Shown here: piece after piece, positions 37,685 to 50,094 of the stretch | Position numbering within the stretch: the stretch's first letter is position 1 | Layout: each line of letters starts with the position of its first letter | NCBI RefSeq assembly: GCF_030272615.1 | Contig: NC_081414.1 | Location: forward strand, 915,005,648-915,069,647 | Length of the DNA stretch: 64,000 nt | Reading direction: 5' to 3' | From: Cryptomeria japonica | Lineage: Eukaryota; Streptophyta; Pinopsida; Cupressales; Cupressaceae | The notes under the pieces: generated by a model | Seen by the model: the letters and a program-made list of their open reading frames with translations, nothing else | Databases searched by the model: none | What the model was told of the DNA's origin: nothing | Program-made: the position numbers and the translations under genes

Positions 37685-40600
37685 ATGGTTGAAACCCATC
37701 TTCAAAAATCTAGGAGAATAGCTAAAGAAGCTCAAAAATCTGCAAACATGAGTTCTTATGAGTATGACAATGATCTATTCTACAATCCTGAGCACACTAC
37801 ATTACCAGACATGAATGTTTATAGACACAATCCAAATGTGGAAAGCGCAAACACTATAAACAACAATGCTACGCACAATGACACAGTGGACAACTCTTCA
37901 ATACTATCAGCAGACATACAAGAATCCATAATGGATCCTCAATTCAATAGATTGGTTGAAGAGATAATGAGGAGAGATCGTCAATACTTTTTAAACATGA
38001 TGGCACAAAGTGGAGCTAAAATACCGCATGATTTTGACTTATCTCAACTTATGGAAAGTCGACCTTCACAGCAAGCTCAACCTAACATGGATCAAAGGAG
38101 ACCAAATAGTGGAGGAAATAGAGGACCAAATAATATGATGCCAGAGTCACCATCAGTTTTGCTTCAAAAACCAGCAATCCCACATACACAAGCTCAAGCA
38201 TATGATACTTACACTCAAAGACCCTCATGGAGGCCCTATGCTCAAACACATGCTCAAGGTATGGATCAATCAAAACAAGTGGATACTCAAGGACATCCTC
38301 AAAATTTTGACACAAGGAGACCTCATGTCAAAATTGGGGGCAACACAATGGAAAATGAAAGGCCTATTGAATATGGTTTATACACACAAAATAGATATGG
38401 GGTCCCTCAACAAGAAGTTATGCCAAGTGCTCCATACATGTCACAACAATATAGACCTCCATATGGACATGTCTACGATGAGTATCATCCATACATGCAA
38501 CAAGCTCCTCCTCAAATGGGTGTTTCAAACATGGGGTATGCTACAAGAAATCAATCTCCTCCCAAAAATAATTTGGAGCAACAAATAAGAGATTTACAAA
38601 AGAAAATGGAGGACATGAGTACACCAAAACCTACATACACTATGAGAGATATATGTCCTTATCCCTTTGATAAGAGCATTCCAATGCCTCCATTTCCTCC
38701 ACACTTTGTGACACCAAAATTTGATAAATATAGAGGGAGAGGAGACCCCAAGGCACACATAAGACAATTCTTCACAGCTTGCATTGAGGTAGCGGCAGAA
38801 GAAACATACTTAATGAGGTTGTTCCCACAGAGCTTAGGAGATCAAGCTATGGAATGGTTTTCTCAATTACCTCCTGGTATTAAGTCATGGGGCGATTTGG
38901 CAGAAGCTTTCATTCAGCATTTCTCTTACAACATTGAAACAGATGTCTCAGTTACTACCTTGTGCAATACTAAACAAAAGGAAGGAGAATCTTTCGCAAC
39001 ATTTTTACAAAGATGGAGAAACTTAGCTAGCAGATGCTCTTGTGAAATCCCGCAGAAACAAATGGTGGAGATGTTCACACAAAACGTTAATAAGGCTATT
39101 GGCTATGATCTCAAAAAAGCTTGTTTGTCTACATTCAAGGACGTTATTGAAAAGGGCCTAGCAACAGAAAAGGTCTTAATTGAACAAGGAGTTATCAAAC
39201 TATTCAAAGAAAACAAAGAGGACTTTAAGGGAAAGGACAAACCAAAATTTTGGAACAAGAACAAGAACACAGTTAATGATGGTGTTGTTGATGCCAACAC
39301 AGTGAGACCCAAGTTCGTCTTTTCTGGATCAAGTTCTACCAACAATCAGGTGAACACTCAAACAACTTCTAGACCACGAAGGAAGTACACTCCATTGGGA
39401 GAACCACTTGAATCAGTATTCAAAAAGCTTGTAGCAAACAAAGTAATCACGGTTCCAGATTTTCCTCCTTATGAACCAAAGGTCAAACCGAATTGGTGGA
39501 ATGATGATGAATTTTGTGAGTTTCATAAGAGCAAGGGTCATAAGACAAGTAATTTCCATCGATTGAAAAACATTGTGCAAGATCTCATTGACAGAGGAGA
39601 TATAGAGATTGAGGGACATTCATCTAATCAAGAGCATGAGATGTTTAAGGAACCATTCCCAAAACATGACAAAGGAAAAGGCAAAGTCATAGATGATCAA
39701 GCCAATTATACTAGAGCACCTTACAATTATGATTCTACTATCAATCACATCTCAATGGACAATCATATCTCTACCATTACTATCAAAAACAAAAATCCTG
39801 AGAATCCTTCTCAGAAACCCAAAATTGTCCTAAAAGGTGTGGGATCTTCATCCGAATCTACCTCTGAATGTCATGTTACAACCCATCGAGGTAAGATCAC
39901 ATTTCCAGGTGCCTCTACTAAGAATACCAATCTTTCATCAACCAAGCCTAAGTACGACCTTGTAGAACAATTAGGGAAAACACCCGCGCTCATCTCCATT
40001 CTGGAACTTCTACGTATATCCCCTGCACATAAGGCTATCCTTGACAAAATCTTGAGAGATACTGCCGTCCCTACTGATCTAAACATGGACCAGTTTCAAG
40101 CCATGGTGGGATACCTATCCGTTCCACACTCCCTCACATTCACAGAAGCCGATGACGCCTCCATAAGTCAGCCACATAATGCACCTCTACATGTTGAAGC
40201 CTTCATACATAAACATCGAATAAAGCGAGTCCTGATAGATGGAGGAGCAGGTCTTAATATTTGTACCTTGAGTACCGTAAGACAATTGGGATATTCTGAC
40301 AAGGCTGTGAATGCTACAAACCAAATCACCATCAAGGCTTATGATGATGAAGAGCGCTCGTCCAAGGGCACAGTCACCTTACCGCTAAGAATAGGGCCAG
40401 TCACAAAGGATGTGGTTTGTCAAGTCCTAGATCTTGATCTCACATACAACATATTGCTAGGACGTCCTTGGATTCATGAAATGAGGGCAGTCCCATCAAC
40501 ATACCATCAGTGCATAAAGTTCCCTCACAATGGAGTTGAGGTAACGATCAATGGTGATCCAAATCCATTCATATATTGTAATAACTTGAGATCACATACT

Positions 40601-43600
40601 GAGACTATCATCCCCAGCAATCTTGAGGCTACTCCTTCTTTAGCATATATTGATCCTGAGTCATTAAAGCCCTCGACATCCAAACAAGGTGAACTTAGAG
40701 GCAAGTTTCAAGACAAAGGCATGGGAGAATACACTTTGAATCAAACAATGTTTTTACGACAAGTCATGACCTCTCCCAAGGAATATGGGAGGCCACATCC
40801 TAACAAGCAAATCTCCATCATGATGCTCAAATGGGATCCTACCATCTTTCAAAAATGGGGTGAACTAGAAGAAGAAAATTTATATAAAATTCTCTATAAG
40901 GACGTTGAAGAGGACACACATGATCAGATTATTATACCCTGTGAGAACTACGGCAAAGGCTTCAAAATTTTGCAAAGATTCAGGTATGATGGAAAAAGCC
41001 CTCTCGGACTACGCAAAGAAGGTGTCATGGAGCCCTTACAACCTGAGCTAACTACAATAAGGGAACGCTCCAAGGGGCTTGGTTTTCTGAATCCCAGACT
41101 ACATAATAAAAGAACAAAAGAGGTATGGCGAATTAAAGTTGCTGAAGTTCAACAAGAGGATTATCCTTCCACAGACTCCCATGAGTGGGAATGGGGTTCA
41201 GACAAATCCTCCAGTGACTATGAGCTCACTGAAACATTCAGAGAGCCAGATGAACCCACAGAGGAGGAGGAATTTTACAAAAAGTTCAGAGTTGGTCAAA
41301 AACCAACCCATAAGGATCCCGCACAAGCTTCGTTTCAAGGTCCTAGGTCAAAATCACATAGGATGAGGAAACCTGTCCCAGAAGGCTCTACTAGTGATGA
41401 CAATTTGGATTCGCTCACGATCAAAACTGATGAGGAGAGTGCCATCGATGACTTCGACGATTGCCTTGACATACCTGAATATAACCACATCTTCACTATT
41501 AGTCCAGAAAACTCTGAAAACACTAAAGACCTTCCCCTTGTTCACCCCCAACTCATTGACTGGGATCATGAAGGACCAGCACAATTTGATACATTTCAAA
41601 ATGACGAAGCTATTATCGACTACCTTGGCATTCGAGATGATCTTCCCCCTGGAGACCACAAAGCAGGATACGCCATAGAGCTCAACAACATAGCATACTT
41701 TGGTGAGGGTGTCGAGCCTTCTAGTCGCAAAAATGTGAAAATAAAAACAAAACAAGGGTCTTATGGCGAAAACCACACTGTGGCGCTATCTGACCCCAAA
41801 AAAGTAAAAAGAAAGGACGTATCTGAGGGTGAAAACCTCTCTGAGGCGCCCGAAGATGGAAGGCTCGACATTCTCCCAGCATCATACAAGGAAAAATCAT
41901 CCATGTTGGTAGAAGAGACTATAAAGACAAACATTGGTACAGCAGAGGTTCCACATAACATATTTTTGGCTCAATCATTGATAGAGGCCGAGAAAGCAAG
42001 ATTCATAAGCTTCTTTAAGGGACGACAAATCAACTTCGCATGGTCTTATGCTGATATGCCTGGGCTAGACCCCAATTTAGTAATGCATCATTTAACAGTC
42101 AAACCGGGGGCAAAACCAGTAAAACAGAAATTGAGGAAAATGCACCCACAAGTGGCATTATTAGTCAAGGCAGAGCTGGAGAAATTACTGGATGTCGGAT
42201 TCATACGCCCAATTGATTATCCTGAATGGATTTCCAACTTAGTACCTATTAGCAAACCAGATCGCAGCATCCGAATATGTACAGACTTCAGAGATATCAA
42301 CAAGGCTTGTCCAAAGGACGATTTCCCATTACCAAACATTGATTTAATTGTTGATCTCATAGCAGGCCATGAGATGTTATCCTTAATGGATGGATTTTCT
42401 GGATATAATCAAATCAGGATAGCACCCAAGGATCAACATAAAACATCATTCACTTGTCCATGGGGAACCTTCTGCTGGAATGTCATGCCCTTTGGGCTGA
42501 AAAATGCAGGTGCCACGTATCAACGAGCCATGACTACTATCTTCCATGATCTCATGCACATAACCGTGGAAGATTATGTTGACGATCTTTTGGTTAAATC
42601 AATAGATAGAAATACACACTTGGACATACTTTCAGTTGCTTTTGATCGGTTGGAAAAGTACAAGGTAAGATTAAATCCAAAGAAATGTGTCTTTGGAGTA
42701 ACCTCTGGGAAGCTCCTAGGATTCATTGTGTCTAAAAGAGGAATAGAAGCTGATCTAGCAAAGGTCAAGGCTATCTTGGACATGCCGCCACCCAAGAATA
42801 TCAGTCAACTTCGATCTTTACAAGGGAGACTCCAGTCCATACGAAGATTCATAGCACAACTTGCAGATAAGTGTAACCCTTTCCAGCACCTGCTACACAA
42901 AAACATCAAGTTCAAATGGGATGAGAACTGTCAACAGGCTTTTTAGGCGCTCAAAGATTATCTGTTGAACCCGCCAATTTTGATGCCACCAATTCCAGAT
43001 CAACCATTGCTACTTTACATATCAGCTACTCCGACAGCACTGGGGGCACTCCTAGCACAGCAAATACCTGACGGTAAGGAAAAAGCAGTCTACTATATCA
43101 GTCGCACATTGGTGGGATATGAGCTGAACTACACACCAATTGAGCGTGCATGTCTCGCTGTGGTCTTTGCTTCACAAAAATTACGACATTATATGCTCAC
43201 TCACAAGACTAAGTTGATTGCCAGAATTGATCCACTAAAATATCTGCTCAACAAAGCTACACTTACTGGGTGGCTGGCCAAGTGGGTAATGATTTTGAGT
43301 GAATTCGACATTGAATACGTGGACAGAAAAGCTATAAAAGGACAAGCCATCGCAGATCAACTGGCAGATGCTCCCATGATAGATGATGTTCCTCTACAGT
43401 CAGAATTTCCAGATGAGTCCATTCTAACGATATCACCTGCAAGGCCATGGCAATTATATTTTGACGGCTCATACACACAGCATGGGGCAGGAGCAGGTAT
43501 ACTCTTTATAACTCCCCAAGGTGATTCTATACCAAAGTCATACCGCTTATCATTTCCTTGCACTAACAATATAGCGGAATACAAGGCATTAACAACTGGG

Positions 43601-45196
43601 CTCAAAATTGCAGTTCAGTGGAAGATCCAAGAGCTTCGTGTTTTTGGGGATTCTCAACTGGTCATCCGTCAAGCAACTGATGATTATCAAACAAAAGATG
43701 AAAAACTAATGCCTTACAAACAACTGGTAGATGAGCTAAAACAACACTTTGCAAAGATAGAGTTTGAGCAGATACCAAGAGAACAGAATCGTGTTGCTGA
43801 TGCCATGGCTACAATTGCTTCACTCATTGATCTATCGCAAAATGAGACCTGCTATGAGTTCCTGGTAGACAACCTACTGATTCCATCATATGAGATCACT
43901 CCTACGGAAATGATATGTGTTGTTGGTCCTGAATCCCAGTTATATGGTTCCATATTCACATACCTTCGCGACAATATCTTACCTCTCGATCTATCGAACA
44001 ACCAACGCCGCACTTTCATTTGCCAATCCTCCCGATACGTTATCCTAGCTGATATCCTATACCGACGAGGTCTAGATGGCACCCTCCTTAGATGTTTAGA
44101 GAATGACGAAGCTCAGATTGCATTATGAGAAGTGCACGAAGGGATATGTGGTCCGCATACTAGTGGTCCTACCTTGGCCAAGAAACTCATCAGGACTGGA
44201 TACTACTGGCCTACTATGGAAAAAGATGCATATCAGTTTGTCAAGAAGTGTAAGCAGTGTCAAATTCATGGAGACCTTATACATGCACCAGTACAGGAAC
44301 TACAACCACTTGCGTCTCCTTGGCCCTTTTGTCAGTGGGGACTCGATCTCATAGGCAAAATTCACCCTACTTCTTCCAATGGACATAAATTCATTATTAC
44401 AGCCACAGAGTATTTTACAAAGTGGATTGAAGCCGTGCCTCTCACACAAGTTACTAGGAAACAAATCGCTACCTTCATCCTGAACTACATCATTTGCCGA
44501 TATGGGATTCCTACTTCCATTATTACTGATAACGGGCGTCCCTTCAAAAATCAGGATGTTCGTGAACTCTGTGACCGCTTCCATATCTCTCACCGTTTCT
44601 CCACACCATATTACCCCCAAGGTAATGGCCAAGCTGAGGCGTCTAATAAAACAATTCTCAAAATCCTTAAGAAGATAGTCGACGATGCTGGCCGTAACTG
44701 GCATATCCAACTCAATCCTGCACTTTGGGCCTATCGCACAAGTGTCCGCACACCTACAGGAGCTACACCCTACTCACTTGTCTACGGCTCTGAAGCCATC
44801 TTTCCTATTGAGGTCGAGCTACCTTCTTTACGGGTCTCCTTGAGAAACATAATCAACGATGAAGACTACAGGGTCTCTCGCTTACAAGAACTAGAACTGC
44901 TGGAGGAACGAAGGCACACTGCTTTTAATCATCTCAAGGCTTACCAACAACGAATGAGTCGCAGTTACAATCACAAAGTCAAGCCTCGCACATTTGAGGT
45001 AGGTGACTTAGTCCTCAGAGAGAACCCCAAGAATCAGCAAGACAGAGATAAGAAGGGCAAGTTCGAACCAAACTGGCTTGGTCCTTACATCATCACAACA
45101 GTATATGGATCTGGGGCATATCAGCTCTCAACTACAGAAGGTGAACCCTTGGAGGATCCTATCAACAGCATGCACCTTCGTAGGTTCTACACATAA
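37685..45196 (+). pseudogene. Gypsy element 1 gag-pol polyprotein, one frame with two stop codons
   Basis: One continuous frame apart from TAG at 42944 and TGA at 44126. Gag core about 38650-39090 (MRLFPQSLGDQAMEWFSQL). Knuckle-like CEFHKSKGHKTSNF at about 39514 with the last Cys replaced by Phe. Protease at about 40225 (VLIDGGAGLNICTL), with DGG instead of D-S/T-G. G-patch at about 40945-41110 (YDGKSPLGLRKEGVMEPLQ, RSKGLGF). RT 42125-42605 with YVDD at 42574. A degenerate first RNase H 42965-43370, then an archaeal-type RNase H 43440-43830 (LYFDGSYTQHGAGAG). Integrase 44132-45196 with HHCC, TDNGRPF and GQAEASNKTI. No chromodomain. Start may be 37685 or a Met near 37748. Confidence 0.9.
41763..41851 (+). 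repeat. Two two-tier hairpins inside the polyprotein frame
   Basis: Hairpin 1: outer ATGGCG/CGCTAT (41763-41768, 41784-41789), AAAA bulge, inner CCAC/GTGG, loop ACT. Hairpin 2: outer GGGTG/CGCCC (41827-41831, 41847-41851), AAAA bulge, inner CCTC/GAGG, loop TCT. Both encode G-E-N at the start. They lie between the G-patch and RT, where the protein is otherwise linker-like. Confidence 0.7.
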
Positions 45197-45287
45197 GCTC
45201 TTTGGAATATCCTAATTCAAAAATACAAAAAAATCAAAAAATTCAAAAAAATACAAAAAAAATTTTAAAACAAAAAAATCGTTACTT

Positions 45288-45436
45288 GGTGAAAACCTGG
45301 CAAACAGGCGCCTTGTGACAACAAAAAAATTGAAAAATCAAAAAAGTAAAGAGAAATAATTTCGTCCAACGGTGAAAACCACTTCGGTGGCGCCCTGGGC
45401 AAGTACCATGGTGAAAACTGGGTCACCAGCACCATG
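45288..45436 (+). repeat. Three two-tier hairpins just after the polyprotein
   Basis: Same plan as 41763-41851. Hairpin 3: GGTG AAAA CCTG, loop GCAAA, CAGG CGCC (45288-45312). Hairpin 4: GGTG AAAA CCAC, loop TTCG, GTGG CGCC (45371-45394). Hairpin 5: outer CATGGTG/CACCATG, inner CTGG/CCAG, loop GTCA (45407-45436). Stem sequences change while pairing is kept. Confidence 0.75.
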
Positions 45437-46925
45437 CGTAGAGACTTTGCTCCTCCATCCTTCAGGATTCTCTTTCATCCTTTCACTTTGCACACACTCA
45501 CAACCAATTCAGCCATAATGAACTTACCCAATCCCATCATGGCTTGTTATTGATCTACCCAAGATTGGTTAACCATTCATAATAAACATCCCTTTTCACA
45601 TCCCTTTCCATCCATAATAAATCAGATCCTATCTGTGACTATGGCCAATCCTACGTCTAGTAATGGGTGTGGAACTGAGAACATCACATGTTTCGAGGAG
45701 TACAGTTTCTTCCAGATTTCTTTAGTCTATCCGCGCACAGTCCACAATAAAGCAACATTTGCATCACAGATCCGCAATAAAGTTTCGTTTTCTCCGCAAT
45801 AAAGTATCAGTTTCATGGATTCAGTCAGTTTCAGATGAGACACAGCAGCAACAATGGGCTTCAACAAATCAAATCTTTCAACAGACTCAGACAACATATG
45901 GTTCAGTGCTATCTATCCTTTTTGTGAAAGTGAACATTGTGACCACAATCAAATAAGACTTAAACAAGTGACAAGAGACACTAAAATTGAGGACTACAGT
46001 GGATGTTGGTGTCGAGTCTTGGTTTTCTTTTGATTTTATCTTTTGGTGACATGTCTTTTAGCTTTTCCGGGATGTCTTTGACTAGAGATTCTATCTCCAG
46101 GATGTCTTTGACTAGAAAGGCGAGGATGGGGTATCGTCACCTATCTGCATTTGCTGTCTGTGGATTGTCTCTTAGTAATGCTATGACTTGTCCAAGGATA
46201 TGAGGACACTATGAGTCTAGTATGAACTGGGGCATTCCTTGTTTGTGACTGTCTTATCTCCATGCAAACAGGTACAATGACTTTCTGGGTCGAACATATG
46301 CCTCGATTGTCATAACCTATTCTGCCATAATAAAGCTCAATGATGATAACGCACAAGAAGCTCTTTCACTTTCATATCTTCTGTCTTTCATCCCCCTTTC
46401 TTGATTGACTTCCATCATCCTTCTCGAGTCCGCGTAGCCCACTGTCACATGACTGAGTATAATGACACACCAAAAATATTTGCATTTCATATAGTTACAC
46501 CTCCATCACCACATATAAGCATTTCATACATACATATAGATATCACAATTGCATCACATCCTACATACAACACATGTTAGCACATCTCACATTTTCATTA
46601 TGTAAATAATCATTTGCATTATCATATTCATTTGCATTACATACATTCACATTTGCATCATGCATCACATATACAACATAAAAGAACAAAAAATATATGG
46701 CATCATATACATATTTGCATCCATATCATAAGCATCACATAAGAACATCTCATCACATAAGGTACACATGCATATAGCTGCCGCAAAAATGGATCATCTC
46801 TCATATATAATCAAAAGTGTCATGATACAATGATGTCAAAAGAATCATATGGCTACAAAATCACCCGTAGGTGTCTACAATACAAAAAAATGGTACAAAT
46901 ACTGATACAAGGGAGCCCTCTATGG
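45437..46925 (+). other. Gypsy element 1 3' region, non-coding
   Basis: No gene seen. A 17-bp direct repeat, GGATGTCTTTGACTAGA, occurs twice at about 46069-46115. 46480-46760 is low-complexity, built on CATTTGCAT/CATCACAT. Confidence 0.5.
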
Positions 46926-48917
46926 CTATGATGAACTCCCTCCCTCGGAGCCGCCTGGCCTCGACGGAGTCTGAGCTCTAGATGGTCTCGCTCCAGGATC
47001 CCCCTGCCTGTCTGGTGGTGGTGGTGGGGGACCCATGACCCCACCGCTAGATGCCTGCCTCCTAAGACTCCCTCCCATAGCCGTCGCTGTACGCGACGAT
47101 CTATGGAAGCTCCTCGCCCGCTGATCCGCTGGCACGGCACCATAGTATAGATCCCTCCAGTAGGTGATCTCCTCTCTGGCTCGCAGCACATATGCGTAGC
47201 CTACCCCTGCATCCTCTGCTGCCCGCCTCCCTGCCCTCAGAGCTGTCTCAGCCTCAGTATATCTCTGGATGGCCTGGTCTCTCTCCCGCTCTGTGTCCCT
47301 GAGCCTGATCCTGAGGCGATCCCTCTCCTGCTCCAAATCTGCAATCTCGTCTGCCTGGCCCTGGCAGATCTCTCTCAGCCCTAGCAGCTCATCCTCCTCA
47401 GGATCATCACCCTCTGCCTCTGCCTATGGCTCCTCCTCTGTATGTGCCTGTACCTGTGCCTCCGCCTACACCTGTCTAGGTGCCTGAATAGGTACCTGTC
47501 CCTGTGCCTGTCCCTGTCCCTGCACCTGTCTCGGTCCCTGTGCTCTAGGACCCTGTGCTACTGGTACATGTAGGGGCAATCCACCTCGACCCCTCACCAC
47601 CTGGGCTGCTCTCTCTTGTCCTCCCTCCCTCTGAGGTGCTACTCGCCTCTCTCCCACCACTCCCCTCCGCCTCCGTCGGCCCCTGCCTCCATCTCCTCCA
47701 CCATCATCATCATCATCCCCTCCCACCTCTCCATCAAGCAGCTCTCCCGGATCTGTCAACCTAGGAAATGGATGCTCTGCCCAATACGCAGAGTACTCTG
47801 CGTCCATCCCTGCATCCTCTACCTCCGGCCACATGTCCCATGGTAATGGCATCATCTCTGCCAGCTGTGTCACAGCCTGATCATATGATAACAGCGGCCC
47901 AAACTGTACCTAATCTCTGACTGTATGGGCATACATGCCCGAGCCTCGTGGCATCTGCTGAATCCTGCCAAACTGCCTGCATACCCTGTCAACAAGCTGC
48001 CTCTCTAGAATATAGGGCGTCCGCCCAATCAGATACCTGCTCCTGAATGCATAGGGTAGCTCCAATGCGTCGTCATCCCACTCCTCGCACCCCAGGTACG
48101 GCCTCCAGATAACCATGTCTATGTCATCTATGACGCGCCTCCAATGCTCCAATCTACCAATCCGAGGCTGGGATGTGATCATGTCGTATAAATGCATGAA
48201 GCTCCGTCCCTGCCCTCTGCCTCTGAAGTGGATCGGCCGTGTGATCAGCAGGTGCTCATATGCCCACACCTGTAGGAGAGTCACGCCGCAACCCAAGCCC
48301 ACTGATCCGTGGTAAACAAACTGATGCAGCTCATAGTACAAATGGGCCAGGACACATGGCCCCCATGCATACCTAGTGTGCTCTATCATCAGTGTCTCCA
48401 ATGCCCCTTCCCAGCCAACTGCCAATCCTCGTGTGGCTCTGTCCGGACATAAATACCCACTGATAGCTCCCCCAATAACAGCCGGCAATGCTAAACCTGT
48501 GGCGGTCATGGTATCCCAGGCCACGTGACCTACTCGCATCTCCAAACCAGGATCCTGAAACACCCGTCTCAATGCCTCCCTGTCACCGTCACGATCGTAT
48601 GGAATCAACTCTCCATCGATCGAGATATGCAGTATCCTATACACATCCTCCAATGTCACTGTCATCTCACCCATCGGCAGGTGAAACGTGCATGTCTCAG
48701 AGTGTCATCTCTCAGCCAACGCAGTCAGCAACCCCATGTTTGCCCGAAACTCAGGCACAAATAGCACATGTGTAAGACCCATCTCCTTAATGGAAATCCT
48801 ATCCTGGATTGACAACTCTGGTCGCAATCTCTGTGTCGACGGGAATCTCTCCCGTGACTCCAACATAGGCAGATACTCCTGCAGTCAACCAATCAATCAT
48901 GTCAGTTATCGTGGCAT

Positions 48918-49155
48918 TCACTGTTTATCACAAAATGCTACTTGCTACCTAAATGCATACGCTTACCTATCCTAGTGACACTCATTGTTCATCACAAAGT
49001 GTTGCTATCTATCCTAGTAGTGCTCCCTGTTCATCACAAAGTACTACGTGTGTGACATTCCCTGTTCATCACAAAGTGTTACTCACATTCGCACTCCCTG
49101 TTCATCACAAAGTGCTGCCTATCTTGGTGCTCCCTGTTCATCACAAAGTGCCTTG
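48918..49155. repeat. Tandem repeat in the antisense intron
   Basis: About six or seven imperfect units with core TGTTCATCACAAAGTG, preceded by CTCCC or CATTC, spaced roughly 35-55 bp. Confidence 0.8.
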
Positions 49156-49280
49156 ATCTATCCTAGTCTTCCTAGAGGACCTGCTTGAGTGTCTCCTCTC
49201 AGCAGCTTATCCAATCGACAGCATATGTTCATCACAGAACTGCCGATTTGACCTAAAAGACTAAAACCATGCATTTTGAC

Positions 49281-49570
49281 ACATAAACGCGCTTTAAACT
49301 CCTAAACGCGCTTATAGACTGCACAAACGCGCTTCTGCAACACAGACACGTTTTTTGAACACAAACGTGCCTATACCATGCACAAACGCGACCAGGGAAC
49401 ACAGACGTCCCTACATGACATAAACGCTCCTACAAAGCACAAATGCTTCTACATTTCACAAACGCATCCGTATTCAGCACAAACGCGGTTCCAAGCACAG
49501 ACGCGCCTGGACCCAACACAGACGCGCCTGTTGGACACAGACGCGCCTGGAACTGACATAGACGCGGTTG
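49281..49570 (-). repeat. Antisense decamer array (GCGTYTGTG on the minus strand)
   Basis: About fifteen copies of CACARACGCG on the plus strand (for example 49499, 49517, 49536), spaced about 19-24 nt. Read on the minus strand they are the GCGTCTGTG/GCGTTTGTG core of the sense leader. They lie in the proposed intron of the antisense gene. Confidence 0.8.
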
Positions 49571-49841
49571 CGCATTTTTGCATATTTTATCTACCCTATT
49601 CCTAGCGCATTTATTGCTACTAAACATGCATTTATGACAAAACTCGAAATGCGTGAAAGTACGAGAAGGTTTTCGGGTACTTACCGGCTCTCCTGCATCG
49701 GCTGGTCGCTGGAATCGGTGAACACGGTCGAATCTATGACTGGAAGCCATCGCTGCTGACTGCTGCTGCTCTTTTCTCGCTCTGCACTGTGATCTTCTAA
49801 GGGTGTGGATGACAATGAGGATGTCTTTTGCCTGTGGTCTA

Positions 49842-49861
49842 TCTTATAGCCTACCCTAGCC
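49842..49861 (-). promoter_or_regulatory. Candidate TATA box of the antisense gene
   Basis: The minus strand reads GGCTATAAGATAGA about 100 bp upstream of the proposed ATG at 49750, inside the element and left of the 3' LTR. Confidence 0.45.
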
Positions 49862-50080
49862 CTCGCCCTCATTTCCCGAGTCAGTATGCTTCATCCTGTG
49901 ACTTTGTCACTCTATCCAGTCAGTCCATTCTAGCCTTTCTTTCTTATCGAGAGATTGTCTGCAATCTTTTCAGACATTTCCATCCAATCTCTCGAGGGGG
50001 CATATAATTCCCATACTGGGGCAACTCTGTATCAGTTCATCTTATCTTCTTTGAAACAACGCGACAAGCCGCATTGTCTC

Positions 50081-50094
50081 AAAGAGGGGCAAAA
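50081..50094 (+). other. Polypurine tract of gypsy element 1
   Basis: AAAGAGGGGCAAAA directly before the 3' LTR, as needed for plus-strand priming. Confidence 0.8.

Larger units (their letters stand above)
46926..49750 (-). pseudogene. Antisense gene with plant mobile domain carried by gypsy element 1
   Basis: Proposed exon 1 is 49750-49685 (22 codons, MASSHRFDRVHRFQRPADAG..), with donor GTAAGT. The intron is about 800 bp, acceptor CTGCAG. Exon 2 runs 48878-46926 in the same phase. Exon 2 holds a plant mobile domain (PF10536-type): FVPEFRANMGLLTALAER, TFHLPMGEMTVTLEDVYRIL, YAWGPCVLAHLYYELHQF, LLQVWAYEHLL. A Gln/Pro/Gly-rich tail and a coiled coil (EQERDRLRIRLRDTERERDQ) follow. Four in-frame stops: TGA 48705, TAG 47910, 47466 and 47424. 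The frame is GC-rich against an AT-rich element. Mobile-domain proteins are known from host genes such as MAIN/MAIL1 and from transposons; function here is unknown. Confidence 0.8.

Noticed and set aside
41354-41776. 140-codon minus-strand ORF inside gag-pol
   Set aside because: Shadow of the strong plus-strand polyprotein frame.
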